IMG/VR virus record: IMGVR_UViG_3300037153_000256
Span: 1 to 41,512 of that record
Length of the DNA stretch: 41,512 nucleotides
Source: a virus
Strand: one strand, 5' to 3'
The notes beneath the pieces are model-generated. The model was not told the origin of the DNA. It saw only the letters and a program-made list of their open reading frames with translations, and ran no database searches. The translations under genes and the position numbers were made by a program. Positions 6,294-12,638 of the stretch are shown here, one piece after another; position 1 is the first letter of the stretch; each line of letters opens with the position of its first letter.

Positions 6294-6727
6294 TGCGAGC
6301 CCCGTGGTTTGGCAAACGCCCTGCCCATGTGGAACGGGCAGTACGGCACGCCGGCCACGCGATCGGCGGCACAGAAATAAAACGCATGCCCGTGCGGGTC
6401 GCCGATCGGCCAGCGGCAGTGGTGGTCGCGCAACTGCAGTAGTTGCAGCCGGCGCGGCTGCGCGCGCAGTGCCGGCAGCGGCGGTGGCGTCGGTATCAAC
6501 ATGCGGCGCCTCACTCGTTGCCGGCGCGGTCGCGGCGGACCAGGCCTGAATTCCGGCCCGCGATGTTTTGCCAGCCCGAGCCGATGCACCTTGCCAAGCA
6601 CACCCGAGCGGGTCACGCCGCCGAGCTCGGCGGCAATCTGCCCGGCCGAAAAACCTTCACCCCACAACTGCCGCAACACCTCGCACCGCTCGCTTGTCCA
6701 CGGCGTGTCGGTGTGCAGATTGGGCAT
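6290..6727 (-). CDS. GcrA-family regulator (phage-encoded)
   Basis: A 145-residue protein. The N-terminal HTH (TPWTSERCEVLRQLWGEGFS, then AGQIAAELGG..RSGVLGKVHRLGL) and the C-terminal Cys/His part (CRWPIGDP..FCA..YCPFHMGRAF) are the two halves of the GcrA cell-cycle-regulator family. In Caulobacter, GcrA binds CcrM-methylated promoters and sigma70. Here it may redirect host cell-cycle transcription or activate phage promoters near GANTC sites. The start is the ATG at 6727; the upstream in-frame extension is the neighbour's shadow. It is the strongest evidence for an alphaproteobacterial host. Confidence 0.85.
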   Translation of the reverse strand: MPNLHTDTPWTSERCEVLRQLWGEGFSAGQIAAELGGVTRSGVLGKVHRLGLAKHRGPEFRPGPPRPRRQRVRRRMLIPTPPPLPALRAQPRRLQLLQLRDHHCRWPIGDPHGHAFYFCAADRVAGVPYCPFHMGRAFAKPRGSQ

Positions 6728-6735
6728 TCGCACCC

Positions 6736-7011
6736 CTACGTCGGTCGGCCGTACTCCAGATCGCGATCCAACCTGATCAGGTCGCGCGCAACCTGCGCTT
6801 CGCTCTTGTTGAAGCCGTGCGCCAGCATGCGAACCGGCACCCGCTGCGACAACGCAATCACATCGCCCGCCAGCACCGCAGCCCGCGACTTGGGCCCGCG
6901 GGTCTTGAACTCGCGCAAGCAGTACAGCAGCATTTCTTCGTAGGGATGCAGTCCCGACTTGGACAGCATCATGGGCGTCTCCAGCGCCGCTACCTCCAGC
7001 AGATGCATCAT
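6736..7011 (-). CDS. Hypothetical early protein
   Basis: A 91-residue protein starting MMHLLEVAALETPMMLSKSG. It contains YEEMLLYCLREF and a C-terminal helix pair (FNKSEAQVARDLIRLDRDLE) that could be an HTH. The ATG at 7011 overlaps the TGA of the Cro-like gene. Second in the early operon, it may be a regulator, but this is inference. Confidence 0.65.
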   Translation of the reverse strand: MMHLLEVAALETPMMLSKSGLHPYEEMLLYCLREFKTRGPKSRAAVLAGDVIALSQRVPVRMLAHGFNKSEAQVARDLIRLDRDLEYGRPT

Positions 7012-7283
7012 TGCCGCCTGCCATTCCTGCGCCGCGCCTTGCGTGCCTTGCGCTTGAGCTTGAGTGGCGCCGCTACCGGCGCGCCGGTGTATTGCCGGAA
7101 CAGCGTCGGCGAAATTTCGCAGCCGGCCTTGCGCAGGCGGGGAGCGAGAATGGCGTACGTCTCGGCCGGGAAGCCGCGACGATACCAGTTGCTGACCGCG
7201 TTGCGCCCGACGCCGCACAACTTGGCGACGGCGACGACACCGCCGAGCGCGGTGATGGCCTCTCTGGTGCTCTGTGTCGGCAT
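7008..7283 (-). CDS. Cro-like HTH regulator, first gene of early operon
   Basis: A 91-residue protein starting MPTQSTREAITALGGVVAVA, with the HTH REAITALGGVVAVAKLCGVG then RNAVSNWYRRGFP, typical of YdaS/Cro-type repressors, and a very basic C-terminus. As first gene of the minus early operon, diverging from another HTH gene, it probably acts as the Cro-like side of the switch. The ATG at 7283 is chosen; a GTG at 7295 is possible, and no strong ribosome-binding site precedes either. The operator dyad at 7297-7336 lies directly upstream. Confidence 0.75.
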   Translation of the reverse strand: MPTQSTREAITALGGVVAVAKLCGVGRNAVSNWYRRGFPAETYAILAPRLRKAGCEISPTLFRQYTGAPVAAPLKLKRKARKARRRNGRRQ

Positions 7284-7296
7284 GCCGAGCAACACT

Positions 7297-7336
7297 TACA
7301 CACAGCGTGTCATTAGGTCAACTCACGCTGTGTGTA
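7297..7336. promoter_or_regulatory. Immunity operator: 13-bp inverted repeat
   Basis: TACACACAGCGTG (7297-7309) and its exact reverse complement CACGCTGTGTGTA (7324-7336) are separated by 14 nt in the intergenic region between divergent HTH genes. This is what a repressor operator overlapping the early promoter would look like. The half-site TACACACAG recurs at 8490-8498. Confidence 0.8.
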
Positions 7337-7338
7337 GC

Positions 7339-7360
7339 TTGACTTATCACATATTGTGAT
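7339..7360 (+). promoter_or_regulatory. TTGAC box plus TATCACA..TGTGAT dyad
   Basis: TTGACT (7339-7344) is followed by the 15-bp dyad ATCACATATTGTGAT (7346-7360). The same layout, a TTGAC box then a TTATCAC-type dyad, occurs at 10821 and 39472. It probably controls the plus-strand HTH gene at 7406. Confidence 0.6.
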
Positions 7361-7405
7361 GCAGGAACACTGGCCCATTCCGGGCTAGATATAGGGGGCC
7401 GCAAG

Positions 7406-7711
7406 GTGCCAGCCGCCAGACCCGGCAGAAACCTCGATCCGACCTCGCTGCACGCGATTGCCGAACGGCTTGCCATCACCCGTCAGGCACTGGGCCACAC
7501 CACCACCGAAATGTGCCGGCGCATGGGGTCAGTCTCGCACGGGTCAGCCTACACCAATTACGAAATGGCCCGCCGCCGCATCAGCATCGACCACGCGCTT
7601 GAACTCTGCCGCACCTGCAGCCTCACCATGGACTGGATTTATCGCGGCGATGCCAGCCTGCGTTTACGCGAAGAAATCCAACGTCTTCTGGTCAGAAAAC
7701 CTAGCAGCTGA
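7406..7711 (+). CDS. XRE-type HTH regulator (repressor candidate)
   Basis: A 101-residue protein. Residues 17-80 (IAERLAITRQALGHTTTEMC, then AYTNYEMARRRISIDHALEL, then TMDWIYRGD) form an XRE HTH with the usual five helices; the last motif is common in repressors of rhizobial prophages. The start is a GTG with AGGGGG eight bases upstream. It diverges from the Cro-like gene across two dyads, so it is one of two candidates for the immunity repressor; the other is 8234-8482. Its last 11 bases overlap the converging 7701-8078 gene. Confidence 0.75.
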   Translation: MPAARPGRNLDPTSLHAIAERLAITRQALGHTTTEMCRRMGSVSHGSAYTNYEMARRRISIDHALELCRTCSLTMDWIYRGDASLRLREEIQRLLVRKPSS

Positions 7712-8078
7712 CCACCCGCAACGTATGCTCGCGGTCGCCGCTGAATTCGCACTGCACCCCCTCCTGATACTGAAATTTGAGCTCGATGCGCAGCAGGCGC
7801 AATATCTCCAGCGCATGCTGCTTGTCGCTGCAATACGCCTGCAACTCGCTCAGACAACGGCAGATCAGCATCATTGCGCGCCACGACGCGGTCACCTGCC
7901 CGCACGCCTCTTCTGCCGCATAGAGGCATTCGATGCCCAAATGCAATTGCTCCAAGACCTTAAGCGCATCGGCCAGCACCGGAGACTGCGGGTAGATTAA
8001 TTGCTTGAGCTCGGTGGCGCGGAAACGGTCCCACTCGGCCTTGAGTTGGCCATCGCTCTTGTGCTGCTGGTCGTGCAT
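7701..8078 (-). CDS. Hypothetical helical protein in immunity region
   Basis: A 125-residue protein starting MHDQQHKSDGQLKAEWDRFR, almost all helical, with several Cys residues and a beta-like C-terminus. It has a strong GGGAGG site before the ATG at 8078. It is transcribed against its neighbours, alone on the minus strand, so it has its own promoter in the 8079-8233 interval. It could be an immunity, exclusion or anti-repressor function; nothing in the sequence decides. Confidence 0.65.
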   Translation of the reverse strand: MHDQQHKSDGQLKAEWDRFRATELKQLIYPQSPVLADALKVLEQLHLGIECLYAAEEACGQVTASWRAMMLICRCLSELQAYCSDKQHALEILRLLRIELKFQYQEGVQCEFSGDREHTLRVVSC

Positions 8079-8110
8079 TTGACTGCCTCCCTAGCGGTTT
8101 TTTGAGGGTG

Positions 8111-8135
8111 AATTGGTTGCCTGTGGCTACCAATT
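8111..8135. promoter_or_regulatory. Near-perfect dyad between divergent genes
   Basis: AATTGGT-T-GCC and GGC-T-ACCAATT flank TGT, a 25-bp dyad with one mismatched pair. It lies between the 7701-8078 gene (minus) and the HTH gene at 8234 (plus), where an autoregulatory operator would be expected. Confidence 0.6.
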
Positions 8136-8233
8136 GAGGGTTGATGTGTCCGGTAGATGACAACCAAAATTTAACGCCATCGTTATGTGTAAGTCACCCA
8201 TCTTTTTTGTTGTACGCGAGGGAACCATTTTCA

Positions 8234-8482
8234 ATGGCAAGCGTGAAGGTTCTTGGGACCAATCAGCATGCCGCCTTAGTGGCACTGATCAGGGCAAAAC
8301 GGCGCGCTGCCGGGCTGCGCCAGATCGATGTTGCCAACAAACTCGGCGAGCAGCAGCAGTGGGTTGCCATGATCGAACGCGGGCAACGCCGCATTGCTTA
8401 CGTGGAGTTTTTGGCGCTCGCTCAGGCCATCGGCTTCGACCCCGCCAAGGCCACCAGAAAAATTGCCAAAATCAAAAATTGA
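8234..8482 (+). CDS. XRE-type HTH regulator
   Basis: An 82-residue single-domain HTH protein: LIRAKRRAAGLRQIDVANKL, then GEQQQWVAMIERGQRRIAYV, then EFLALAQAIGFDPAKA. This is a canonical lambda-repressor-like fold with the QxxVAMIERGQRR recognition region. The ATG has GAGGGAA at 8218-8224; earlier in-frame ATGs lack this. It lies at the head of the recombination block and may bind the dyad at 8111-8135 or the site at 8489-8508. Confidence 0.8.
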   Translation: MASVKVLGTNQHAALVALIRAKRRAAGLRQIDVANKLGEQQQWVAMIERGQRRIAYVEFLALAQAIGFDPAKATRKIAKIKN

Positions 8483-8488
8483 TCCCCG

Positions 8489-8508
8489 CTACACACAGGC
8501 TGTGATAG
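8489..8508. promoter_or_regulatory. Operator-like site sharing half-site TACACACAG
   Basis: The segment CTACACACAGGCTGTGATAG repeats the 9-mer TACACACAG of the immunity operator (7297-7305) and has partial dyad symmetry. It sits between the HTH gene and the recombination genes, so the same regulator may bind here. Confidence 0.4.
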
Positions 8509-8565
8509 TTGGGCTTGTTCTCGCACGCTACGTGTCATACGCTCGCGCATCCCAGGAGCAGAAGT

Positions 8566-8847
8566 ATGCGCGTGCGCGTCAGGAACGACTACGTGGTCGG
8601 CACCGAAACGGTCGGCCGCATCGTCAGCGAATTCAGCGACGGCGAGGTGTTGGTGGAATGGGACGACACCGGCGAGCGCACGCGCGTCCGCCGCAGCGCG
8701 CTGGAGGAACTTGACGCCGAGCGCCCGGCCGAGCCGACCCTGCGCGAAAAACTGGTCGACCAAATTGCGCACCTGCGCGACATGCTCAACACCTCCTGCG
8801 ATCTCATCATCCGCGACATCGAGCGGGAAATGAAGAAGGGAGGCTGA
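8566..8847 (+). CDS. Hypothetical protein with SH3-like N-terminus
   Basis: A 93-residue protein starting MRVRVRNDYVVGTETVGRIV. The first 45 residues are beta strands with the DGEVLVEWDDTGERTRV pattern of small SH3-like or KOW-like barrels. The rest is a coiled-coil-like helix ending in KKGG. The ATG follows AGGAG. It precedes the ERF/exonuclease genes and may be part of the recombination operon. Confidence 0.65.
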   Translation: MRVRVRNDYVVGTETVGRIVSEFSDGEVLVEWDDTGERTRVRRSALEELDAERPAEPTLREKLVDQIAHLRDMLNTSCDLIIRDIEREMKKGG

Positions 8848-8849
8848 CC

Positions 8850-9005
8850 ATGGCCGAGGCTGCACTGAAGCTGCCCGCAAAGAGGCGGACTTTCTCGGGC
8901 GGCATCGTCTTCTGCCGCCCGAGAAACTTTGCGCCATTCCCACCAAACCGATCCAAAGGTGTCCGCAAGCTGGACTACACGCGCAGCGAAGAATGGGCTG
9001 CTTAA
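8850..9005 (+). CDS. Small basic protein (51 aa) containing a hairpin-coding segment
   Basis: A short gene starting MAEAALKLPAKRRTFSGGIV and ending LDYTRSEEWAA. The ATG is two bases after the preceding stop and AAGGGAGG precedes it. It is basic and rich in Pro and Phe in the middle. A perfect 14-bp inverted repeat (8892-8927) lies within it. The function is unknown. It fills the gap between two well-supported genes in the same direction. Confidence 0.55.
   Translation: MAEAALKLPAKRRTFSGGIVFCRPRNFAPFPPNRSKGVRKLDYTRSEEWAA
8892..8927. repeat. Perfect 14-bp inverted repeat, 8-nt loop
   Basis: TTTCTCGGGCGGCA (8892-8905) and TGCCGCCCGAGAAA (8914-8927) can form a very stable hairpin. It is not followed by a U tract, so it is not a standard terminator. 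Its position ahead of the ERF gene suggests mRNA stability control or a protein-binding site. Confidence 0.75.
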
Positions 9006-9042
9006 AGCCGCGCGAACGTTCGCGACCAGCAGAGGTTGTAAC

Positions 9043-9774
9043 ATGACCGACGAACCGCACGCCAATCTGCCGACGCTGCCGGCCACGCCGATGGAAATGA
9101 TCGCGCGCGCGGTCGCCAACGGTGCCGACCCGATGACCCTGGAGCGGCTGCTCAACATGCAGGAACGCTGGGAGCGCAATGAGGCGCGCAAGGCGTTCAA
9201 TCAGGCCATCGCCAAGGCGCGCGCCGAGATCGGCCCCATCTTCAAGTCCAGCGAGGTGCGGATGGGCCAGGGCCGGCCCGCCTACCGCTACGAAACCCTG
9301 GACGACATCGAGCGCCAGGTGGTGCCGGCCCTCTCCAAGCACGGACTGTCCTATCGCTGGGGCACCAAGGTGCCCGACGCTCGCCCCGACGTGATCATCG
9401 TCACCTGCCGGGTCGAGCACCGCGATGGATATTTCGAGGAGAACAGCCTCGCCGGCCCGGCCGACACCAGCGGCGCCAAAAATCCCATCCAGGCGATCGG
9501 CTCCGCGCTGACCTATCTCTGCCGCTACACGCTGAAGGCCGCGCTCGGGCTCTCGGCCACCACCGACACCGACGGCGGCGAGCCGGAAGAGGTGATCACC
9601 GCCGAGGAGCTCAAGTATCTGCGTGAGCGCATCGAACAGGCCGGACAAACCGAGAAACGGGTGTGTGAGGAGCCAGCGATCGATATCGCCAAGCTGGAGG
9701 ACTTGCCGCGCTCGAAATATCAGCCTGTGATGAACCGGCTTGCGCTCAACATCAAACAACAGCGCGGCCTATGA
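9043..9774 (+). CDS. ERF-family single-strand annealing protein
   Basis: A 243-residue protein. After a short acidic leader, residues 15-175 match the ERF recombinase core: MEMIARAVANGADPMTLERL, then KAFNQAIAKARAEI, YRYETLDDI, LSKHGLSYRW and a C-terminal YLCRYTLKAALGL. ERF proteins anneal single strands in phage recombination and help circularise incoming DNA. The gene is ATGA-coupled to a YqaJ-type exonuclease, the usual exonuclease/annealase pair. The start is the ATG at 9043, 37 bases after the previous stop. Confidence 0.9.
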   Translation: MTDEPHANLPTLPATPMEMIARAVANGADPMTLERLLNMQERWERNEARKAFNQAIAKARAEIGPIFKSSEVRMGQGRPAYRYETLDDIERQVVPALSKHGLSYRWGTKVPDARPDVIIVTCRVEHRDGYFEENSLAGPADTSGAKNPIQAIGSALTYLCRYTLKAALGLSATTDTDGGEPEEVITAEELKYLRERIEQAGQTEKRVCEEPAIDIAKLEDLPRSKYQPVMNRLALNIKQQRGL

Positions 9775-10481
9775 AACAACACACGCCGGAATGGCACGCC
9801 GCGCGCCTCGGCCGTGCCACCGCCTCACGCGCCAGCGACTGGATGGCTGTGTTGCGCACCGGCGGCGTGCCGGCCGTGCGCAAGCAGTATCTCGCGGAGC
9901 TCGTGCTGGAACGAATGACTGGCGTGCCGTTCCCGTCCTATCAGTCCGCCGCCATGCTCGCCGGCAGCGAGCTCGAGCCCGACGCCCGCGCGGCCTATGC
10001 GTTCTTCCGCAACGTCGATGTCATCGAGGTGGGCTTCATCGAGCACCCGAGCATCGCGATGTCGGGCGCATCGCCTGACGGATTTGTCGGCGACGACGGC
10101 CTCCTTGAGATCAAATGCCCGACGCCGGCGACGCACATGGAGACGCTGCTGCGGCCGGAAAAGGTCGAGGGTCAATACCTCGATCAGATGATGTTCCAGA
10201 TGGCATGCACCGGCCGCGCCTGGTGTGATTTTGTTTCCTACAATCCGCACTACCCCGACCCGATGCGGCTGTCGGTGGTGCGCGTCATGCGCCACGATCA
10301 GGTGATCGATGCTATCGAAAAACAGTGCATGAGGTTTCTCGCCGAAGTCGACGCCACCGAGGCGGCGCTGCGCGAGAAGTACGAATGGCCGAAGCGTGCT
10401 TCCCCGGTGGAGATCGATGAAACCTCTGAGCGGCCGGGCCCGCGAAACGACGCGGGGGCCATGCTGCTGCTGCAAGGATGA
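9771..10481 (+). CDS. YqaJ/lambda-type recombination exonuclease
   Basis: A 236-residue protein. Visible motifs: HTPEWHAARLGRATASRASD at the N-terminus, GSELEPDARAAY (helix with E67/E69), GASPDGFVG (D103), LLEIKCP (E113, K115) and a C-terminal YxDQMMFQMACTGR. These are the YqaJ/lambda Exo (PD-(D/E)xK) signature. It would digest 5' ends to give 3' overhangs for the ERF partner. The ATG overlaps the ERF stop. Confidence 0.9.
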   Translation: MKQHTPEWHAARLGRATASRASDWMAVLRTGGVPAVRKQYLAELVLERMTGVPFPSYQSAAMLAGSELEPDARAAYAFFRNVDVIEVGFIEHPSIAMSGASPDGFVGDDGLLEIKCPTPATHMETLLRPEKVEGQYLDQMMFQMACTGRAWCDFVSYNPHYPDPMRLSVVRVMRHDQVIDAIEKQCMRFLAEVDATEAALREKYEWPKRASPVEIDETSERPGPRNDAGAMLLLQG

Positions 10482-10619
10482 AAAGAGATAAGATGACAGC
10501 CGCCCGGCCGCCTTTTATCGGCCAGCGTGGGGGTCGAGAACAGAAAGCCAGCCTGCGGGGCCGGGCAGATCACTAAGCCGTTCAAGGCTGGCGACCCACG
10601 CAACGCTGACGGAGCTCAG

Positions 10620-10799
10620 ATGAAAATAGACTGGCTCGACGAAAAAGAGGTTCTGCGCCTCGTCATGCGCGAACTCAAACTGAATGCCGACCAGGCCGGC
10701 GCCTGGCTGGAGGACGCCGTGCATCGGGGATTTCTCACCCCCAAAGACCTCACCGAGGCCGAGCGCCCGCACTGGAAATGCTGGAGAAATCTGAACTAG
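10620..10799 (+). CDS. Small acidic hypothetical protein
   Basis: A 59-residue protein starting MKIDWLDEKEVLRLVMRELK. It is helical, with WLEDAVHRGFLTPKDLTEAE, resembling small HTH-like or facilitator proteins, though no DNA-contact residues are clear. The ATG has GGAG upstream. The preceding 138 bases carry no gene that I can support. Confidence 0.55.
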   Translation: MKIDWLDEKEVLRLVMRELKLNADQAGAWLEDAVHRGFLTPKDLTEAERPHWKCWRNLN

Positions 10800-10820
10800 C
10801 CTGGTGCAGAAAAAAGGACA

Positions 10821-10847
10821 TTGACGCTTATCACATAGCGTGATAAG
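10821..10847 (+). promoter_or_regulatory. Promoter/operator ahead of xis-int
   Basis: TTGACG (10821-10826) is followed by the perfect dyad CTTATCAC-ATAGC-GTGATAAG (10827-10847). GATAAG at the end of the dyad can act as -10 with a 15-bp spacer. The dyad almost matches the one at 39479-39497, so one regulator probably controls integration and the accessory operon. Confidence 0.7.
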
Positions 10848-10862
10848 GCCGGGGAATGACCA

Positions 10863-11216
10863 ATGACCGCTCCCATCGAAGTCTGGACCTTGAAGGAAGC
10901 GGCGGCGGCGTTGCGGATGCACGAGCGCACGGTGCGCCAGCATCTGAAGCGCCTCGGCTGGCCCAAGGCGGGCGGTCGTTGGCTGTTCACCAGCGCTGAA
11001 ACCAGCGCGCTTTACGAGGCGATCAAATGCCCTTCGAACTGCAAAAAAGGCCACGCCGCAAGGACTGGTACATCATGGGAACCGAGTTTGGCGAGAACGT
11101 CCGCCGCAGTACGGGAACTGCTGACCGCAAGGAAGCGGAAGCAATCCTCGCCAAGTGCCGCAAGGAAATCTTCGAACGTCATACTTATGGCGCGCAAGCC
11201 ACCGCCAAGTTCATAG
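10863..11216 (+). CDS. xis: Excisionase-like HTH protein overlapping integrase
   Basis: A 117-residue frame starting MTAPIEVWTLKEAAAALRMH. Residues 7-56 (TLKEAAAALRMHERTVRQHL, then KRLGWPKAGGRWLFTSAE) form a MerR/excisionase-type winged HTH. The last 60 residues overlap the integrase in another frame and look unstructured, so the functional part is probably the first 57. Excisionases bend attP DNA and direct excision; the place just upstream of int supports this, but a repressor role cannot be ruled out. Confidence 0.65.
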   Translation: MTAPIEVWTLKEAAAALRMHERTVRQHLKRLGWPKAGGRWLFTSAETSALYEAIKCPSNCKKGHAARTGTSWEPSLARTSAAVRELLTARKRKQSSPSAARKSSNVILMARKPPPSS

Positions 11217-12154
11217 ACGCCGCGCGCAGTTATCTGGAGGCCGGCAAGGGTGGCAAGGATTTGCGCTTTCTGCGGCGGCTGCTCTACAAGGATTACAAGG
11301 CCGAGCAGCCGCAGGAGCTCACCGAGCTTGCGCAGAAGGTGCTGCGCGACATCGATCAGAACTGCCTGGATAAACTGGCGAGGCAATATCCTAACGCCAA
11401 GCCTGCCACGCTGATCGCCAATATCTACACGCCGATCACCGCGGTGATGCGGCATGCCGCCAAGCGCGGGCTCTGCGTGGTCCCGAACTTTGATCGGCCG
11501 CAAGTCGGCGGTGGACGCACGCGCTGGCTGCGGCCGGATGAGGCGGAAAAGTTTGTCGCCGCCTGTAGCGAGCATTTTGCCCCGTTTGCGACCTTTCTGA
11601 TCGGCACCGGCTGTCGGCTGTCGGAGGCACTCTATCTCGACTGGAACGAGGTCGATCTCGACGGCGGCTACGCCATCATCATGGGCCCGACCGACGACGA
11701 TGACGACGACTACCAGACTAAGAATGGCCGAGCGCGCACCATCCCGTTGTCACTGCGCGTATTGGCGGCGCTGCGCAAGCTTCCGCACCGAACCGGGGCG
11801 GTGTTTCGCAAGGCCGATGGCGAGCCTTATGCGCGCTGGGACGCCGAGGGCGTCGGCGGCCGGCACGTGCACAATTCGTTTGTGTGGGCGTGCAAGCGCG
11901 CTGGCCTCAAGCACGTGCATCCGCACATGTGCCGGCACACCTTCGCCACCTGGCACTCACAGATGGGCACCCACCAGTTCAAGCTGATGCTGCTGGGCGG
12001 CTGGTCGTCGGTGTCGATGGTGAAGCGCTACAGCCACATGGACGGCATGGTGTCGCCGGCCGACGCCCGCATCATCGCCGGCTGGGTCGGTGGGCTGGAA
12101 CCGCACCTGGTTGGCACGCAGCGTGCGCCTGCGCTCAAGGTGGTGGGGGAGTGA
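11027..12154 (+). CDS. int: Tyrosine-family site-specific integrase
   Basis: A 375-residue protein. The N-terminal arm-binding part (FELQKRPRRKDWYIMGTEFG) is followed by a SAM-like core-binding region (60-150) and a C-terminal catalytic domain. Catalytic residues seen: R197 (GTGCRLSEALYLDW), K232 (TKNGRART), H300 and R303 (HPHMCRHTFA), W326 (GGWSS) and Y335 (MVKRYSHM). The set is complete, so it should be active. It would integrate the phage at a host attB. Candidate attP lies downstream (12384-12609). Its start overlaps the xis-like frame. Confidence 0.93.
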   Translation: MPFELQKRPRRKDWYIMGTEFGENVRRSTGTADRKEAEAILAKCRKEIFERHTYGAQATAKFIDAARSYLEAGKGGKDLRFLRRLLYKDYKAEQPQELTELAQKVLRDIDQNCLDKLARQYPNAKPATLIANIYTPITAVMRHAAKRGLCVVPNFDRPQVGGGRTRWLRPDEAEKFVAACSEHFAPFATFLIGTGCRLSEALYLDWNEVDLDGGYAIIMGPTDDDDDDYQTKNGRARTIPLSLRVLAALRKLPHRTGAVFRKADGEPYARWDAEGVGGRHVHNSFVWACKRAGLKHVHPHMCRHTFATWHSQMGTHQFKLMLLGGWSSVSMVKRYSHMDGMVSPADARIIAGWVGGLEPHLVGTQRAPALKVVGE

Positions 12155-12155
12155 C

Positions 12156-12362
12156 ATGGACGCGTTCGAGCGTTTCAGCCAGGCGGTCAAGATGGGGCCG
12201 CTCGCGCTCATCCGCCTGCGCGCCGAGGTGCTGCTGGCGCGCGGTGACGCCTTCACCGACCCTTTGATCAGGGAGCACCGCGAGGAGTTGGAGCGGATCG
12301 CGTCGGTGCCGAAGTTGGTCGACCGCGAATTCCTCGCCCAGTTTGATCGGGATGACGACTAG
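12156..12362 (+). CDS. Hypothetical protein after integrase
   Basis: A 68-residue acidic protein starting MDAFERFSQAVKMGPLALIR, entirely helical. The ATG is two bases after the integrase stop, with GGGGGAG before it, so it is co-translated. It could be a recombination cofactor, but no motif shows this. Confidence 0.6.
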   Translation: MDAFERFSQAVKMGPLALIRLRAEVLLARGDAFTDPLIREHREELERIASVPKLVDREFLAQFDRDDD

Positions 12363-12383
12363 AAAAAAATTCTTTTGGGCCAC

Positions 12384-12587
12384 TCGCACCAAATTTGCAC
12401 CACTCGCTGCGGCACTCTCACAAAACCCAATAAAATAGGCACTTCTCGACCTGACCGATGTCCTTGAGCAGAATATCGGCAAAATCAGAAACCCCCGTAA
12501 AACGGGGGTTTTTGTATGTCGGAACGGACCAAAACGGGTCAAAAAGGAAACAAAAAAACACCGCGGTCGCACCAAACGCGCACCACT
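12384..12587. repeat. Candidate attP arm repeats
   Basis: TCGCACCAAA, three variable bases, then GCACCACT occurs at 12384-12404 and again at 12567-12587, 18 of 21 identical. Both copies lie in the gene-free interval downstream of int. The second copy is followed by an inverted repeat, GCACCACT (12580-12587) and AGTGGTGC (12602-12609). Integrase arm and core sites are usually of this kind, but the att core itself cannot be defined without the host sequence. Confidence 0.5.
12490..12513 (+). terminator. Rho-independent terminator after integration block
   Basis: The stem AACCCCCGT/ACGGGGGTT with a 3-nt loop is followed directly by a T-tract (12509-12513). It would end transcripts of the recombination and integration genes and isolate the HNH gene downstream. 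Confidence 0.9.
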
Positions 12588-12638
12588 TTGCGAAAGCGCG
12601 GAGTGGTGCTATTTTGGTGTCCCACGACGAGGGATGTG

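Larger units (their letters stand above)
12363..12638. other. Gene-free interval holding attP candidate and terminator
   Basis: These 276 bases have no gene that I accept. They hold the repeated arm-like sites, an A-rich stretch (12543-12560), the terminator at 12490-12513 and the inverted repeat 12580-12609. An open frame from 12516 extends the HNH gene upstream, but the better start is at 12639. Confidence 0.6.

Noticed and set aside
8422-9759. 445-codon open frame on the minus strand opposite ERF
   Set aside because: ERF and its neighbours are clear on the plus strand, so this is an antisense shadow caused by high GC.
12363-12480. tRNA 3' end as attachment core
   Set aside because: I looked for a T-loop (GGTTCGA) and CCA end near int and found none, so no tRNA-type att core is claimed.
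12516-12638. Upstream extension of the HNH gene from the ATG at 12516
   Set aside because: It begins at the end of the terminator, is basic and unstructured, and lacks a ribosome-binding site. The ATG at 12639 aligns with the integrase start and has GAGGG upstream.
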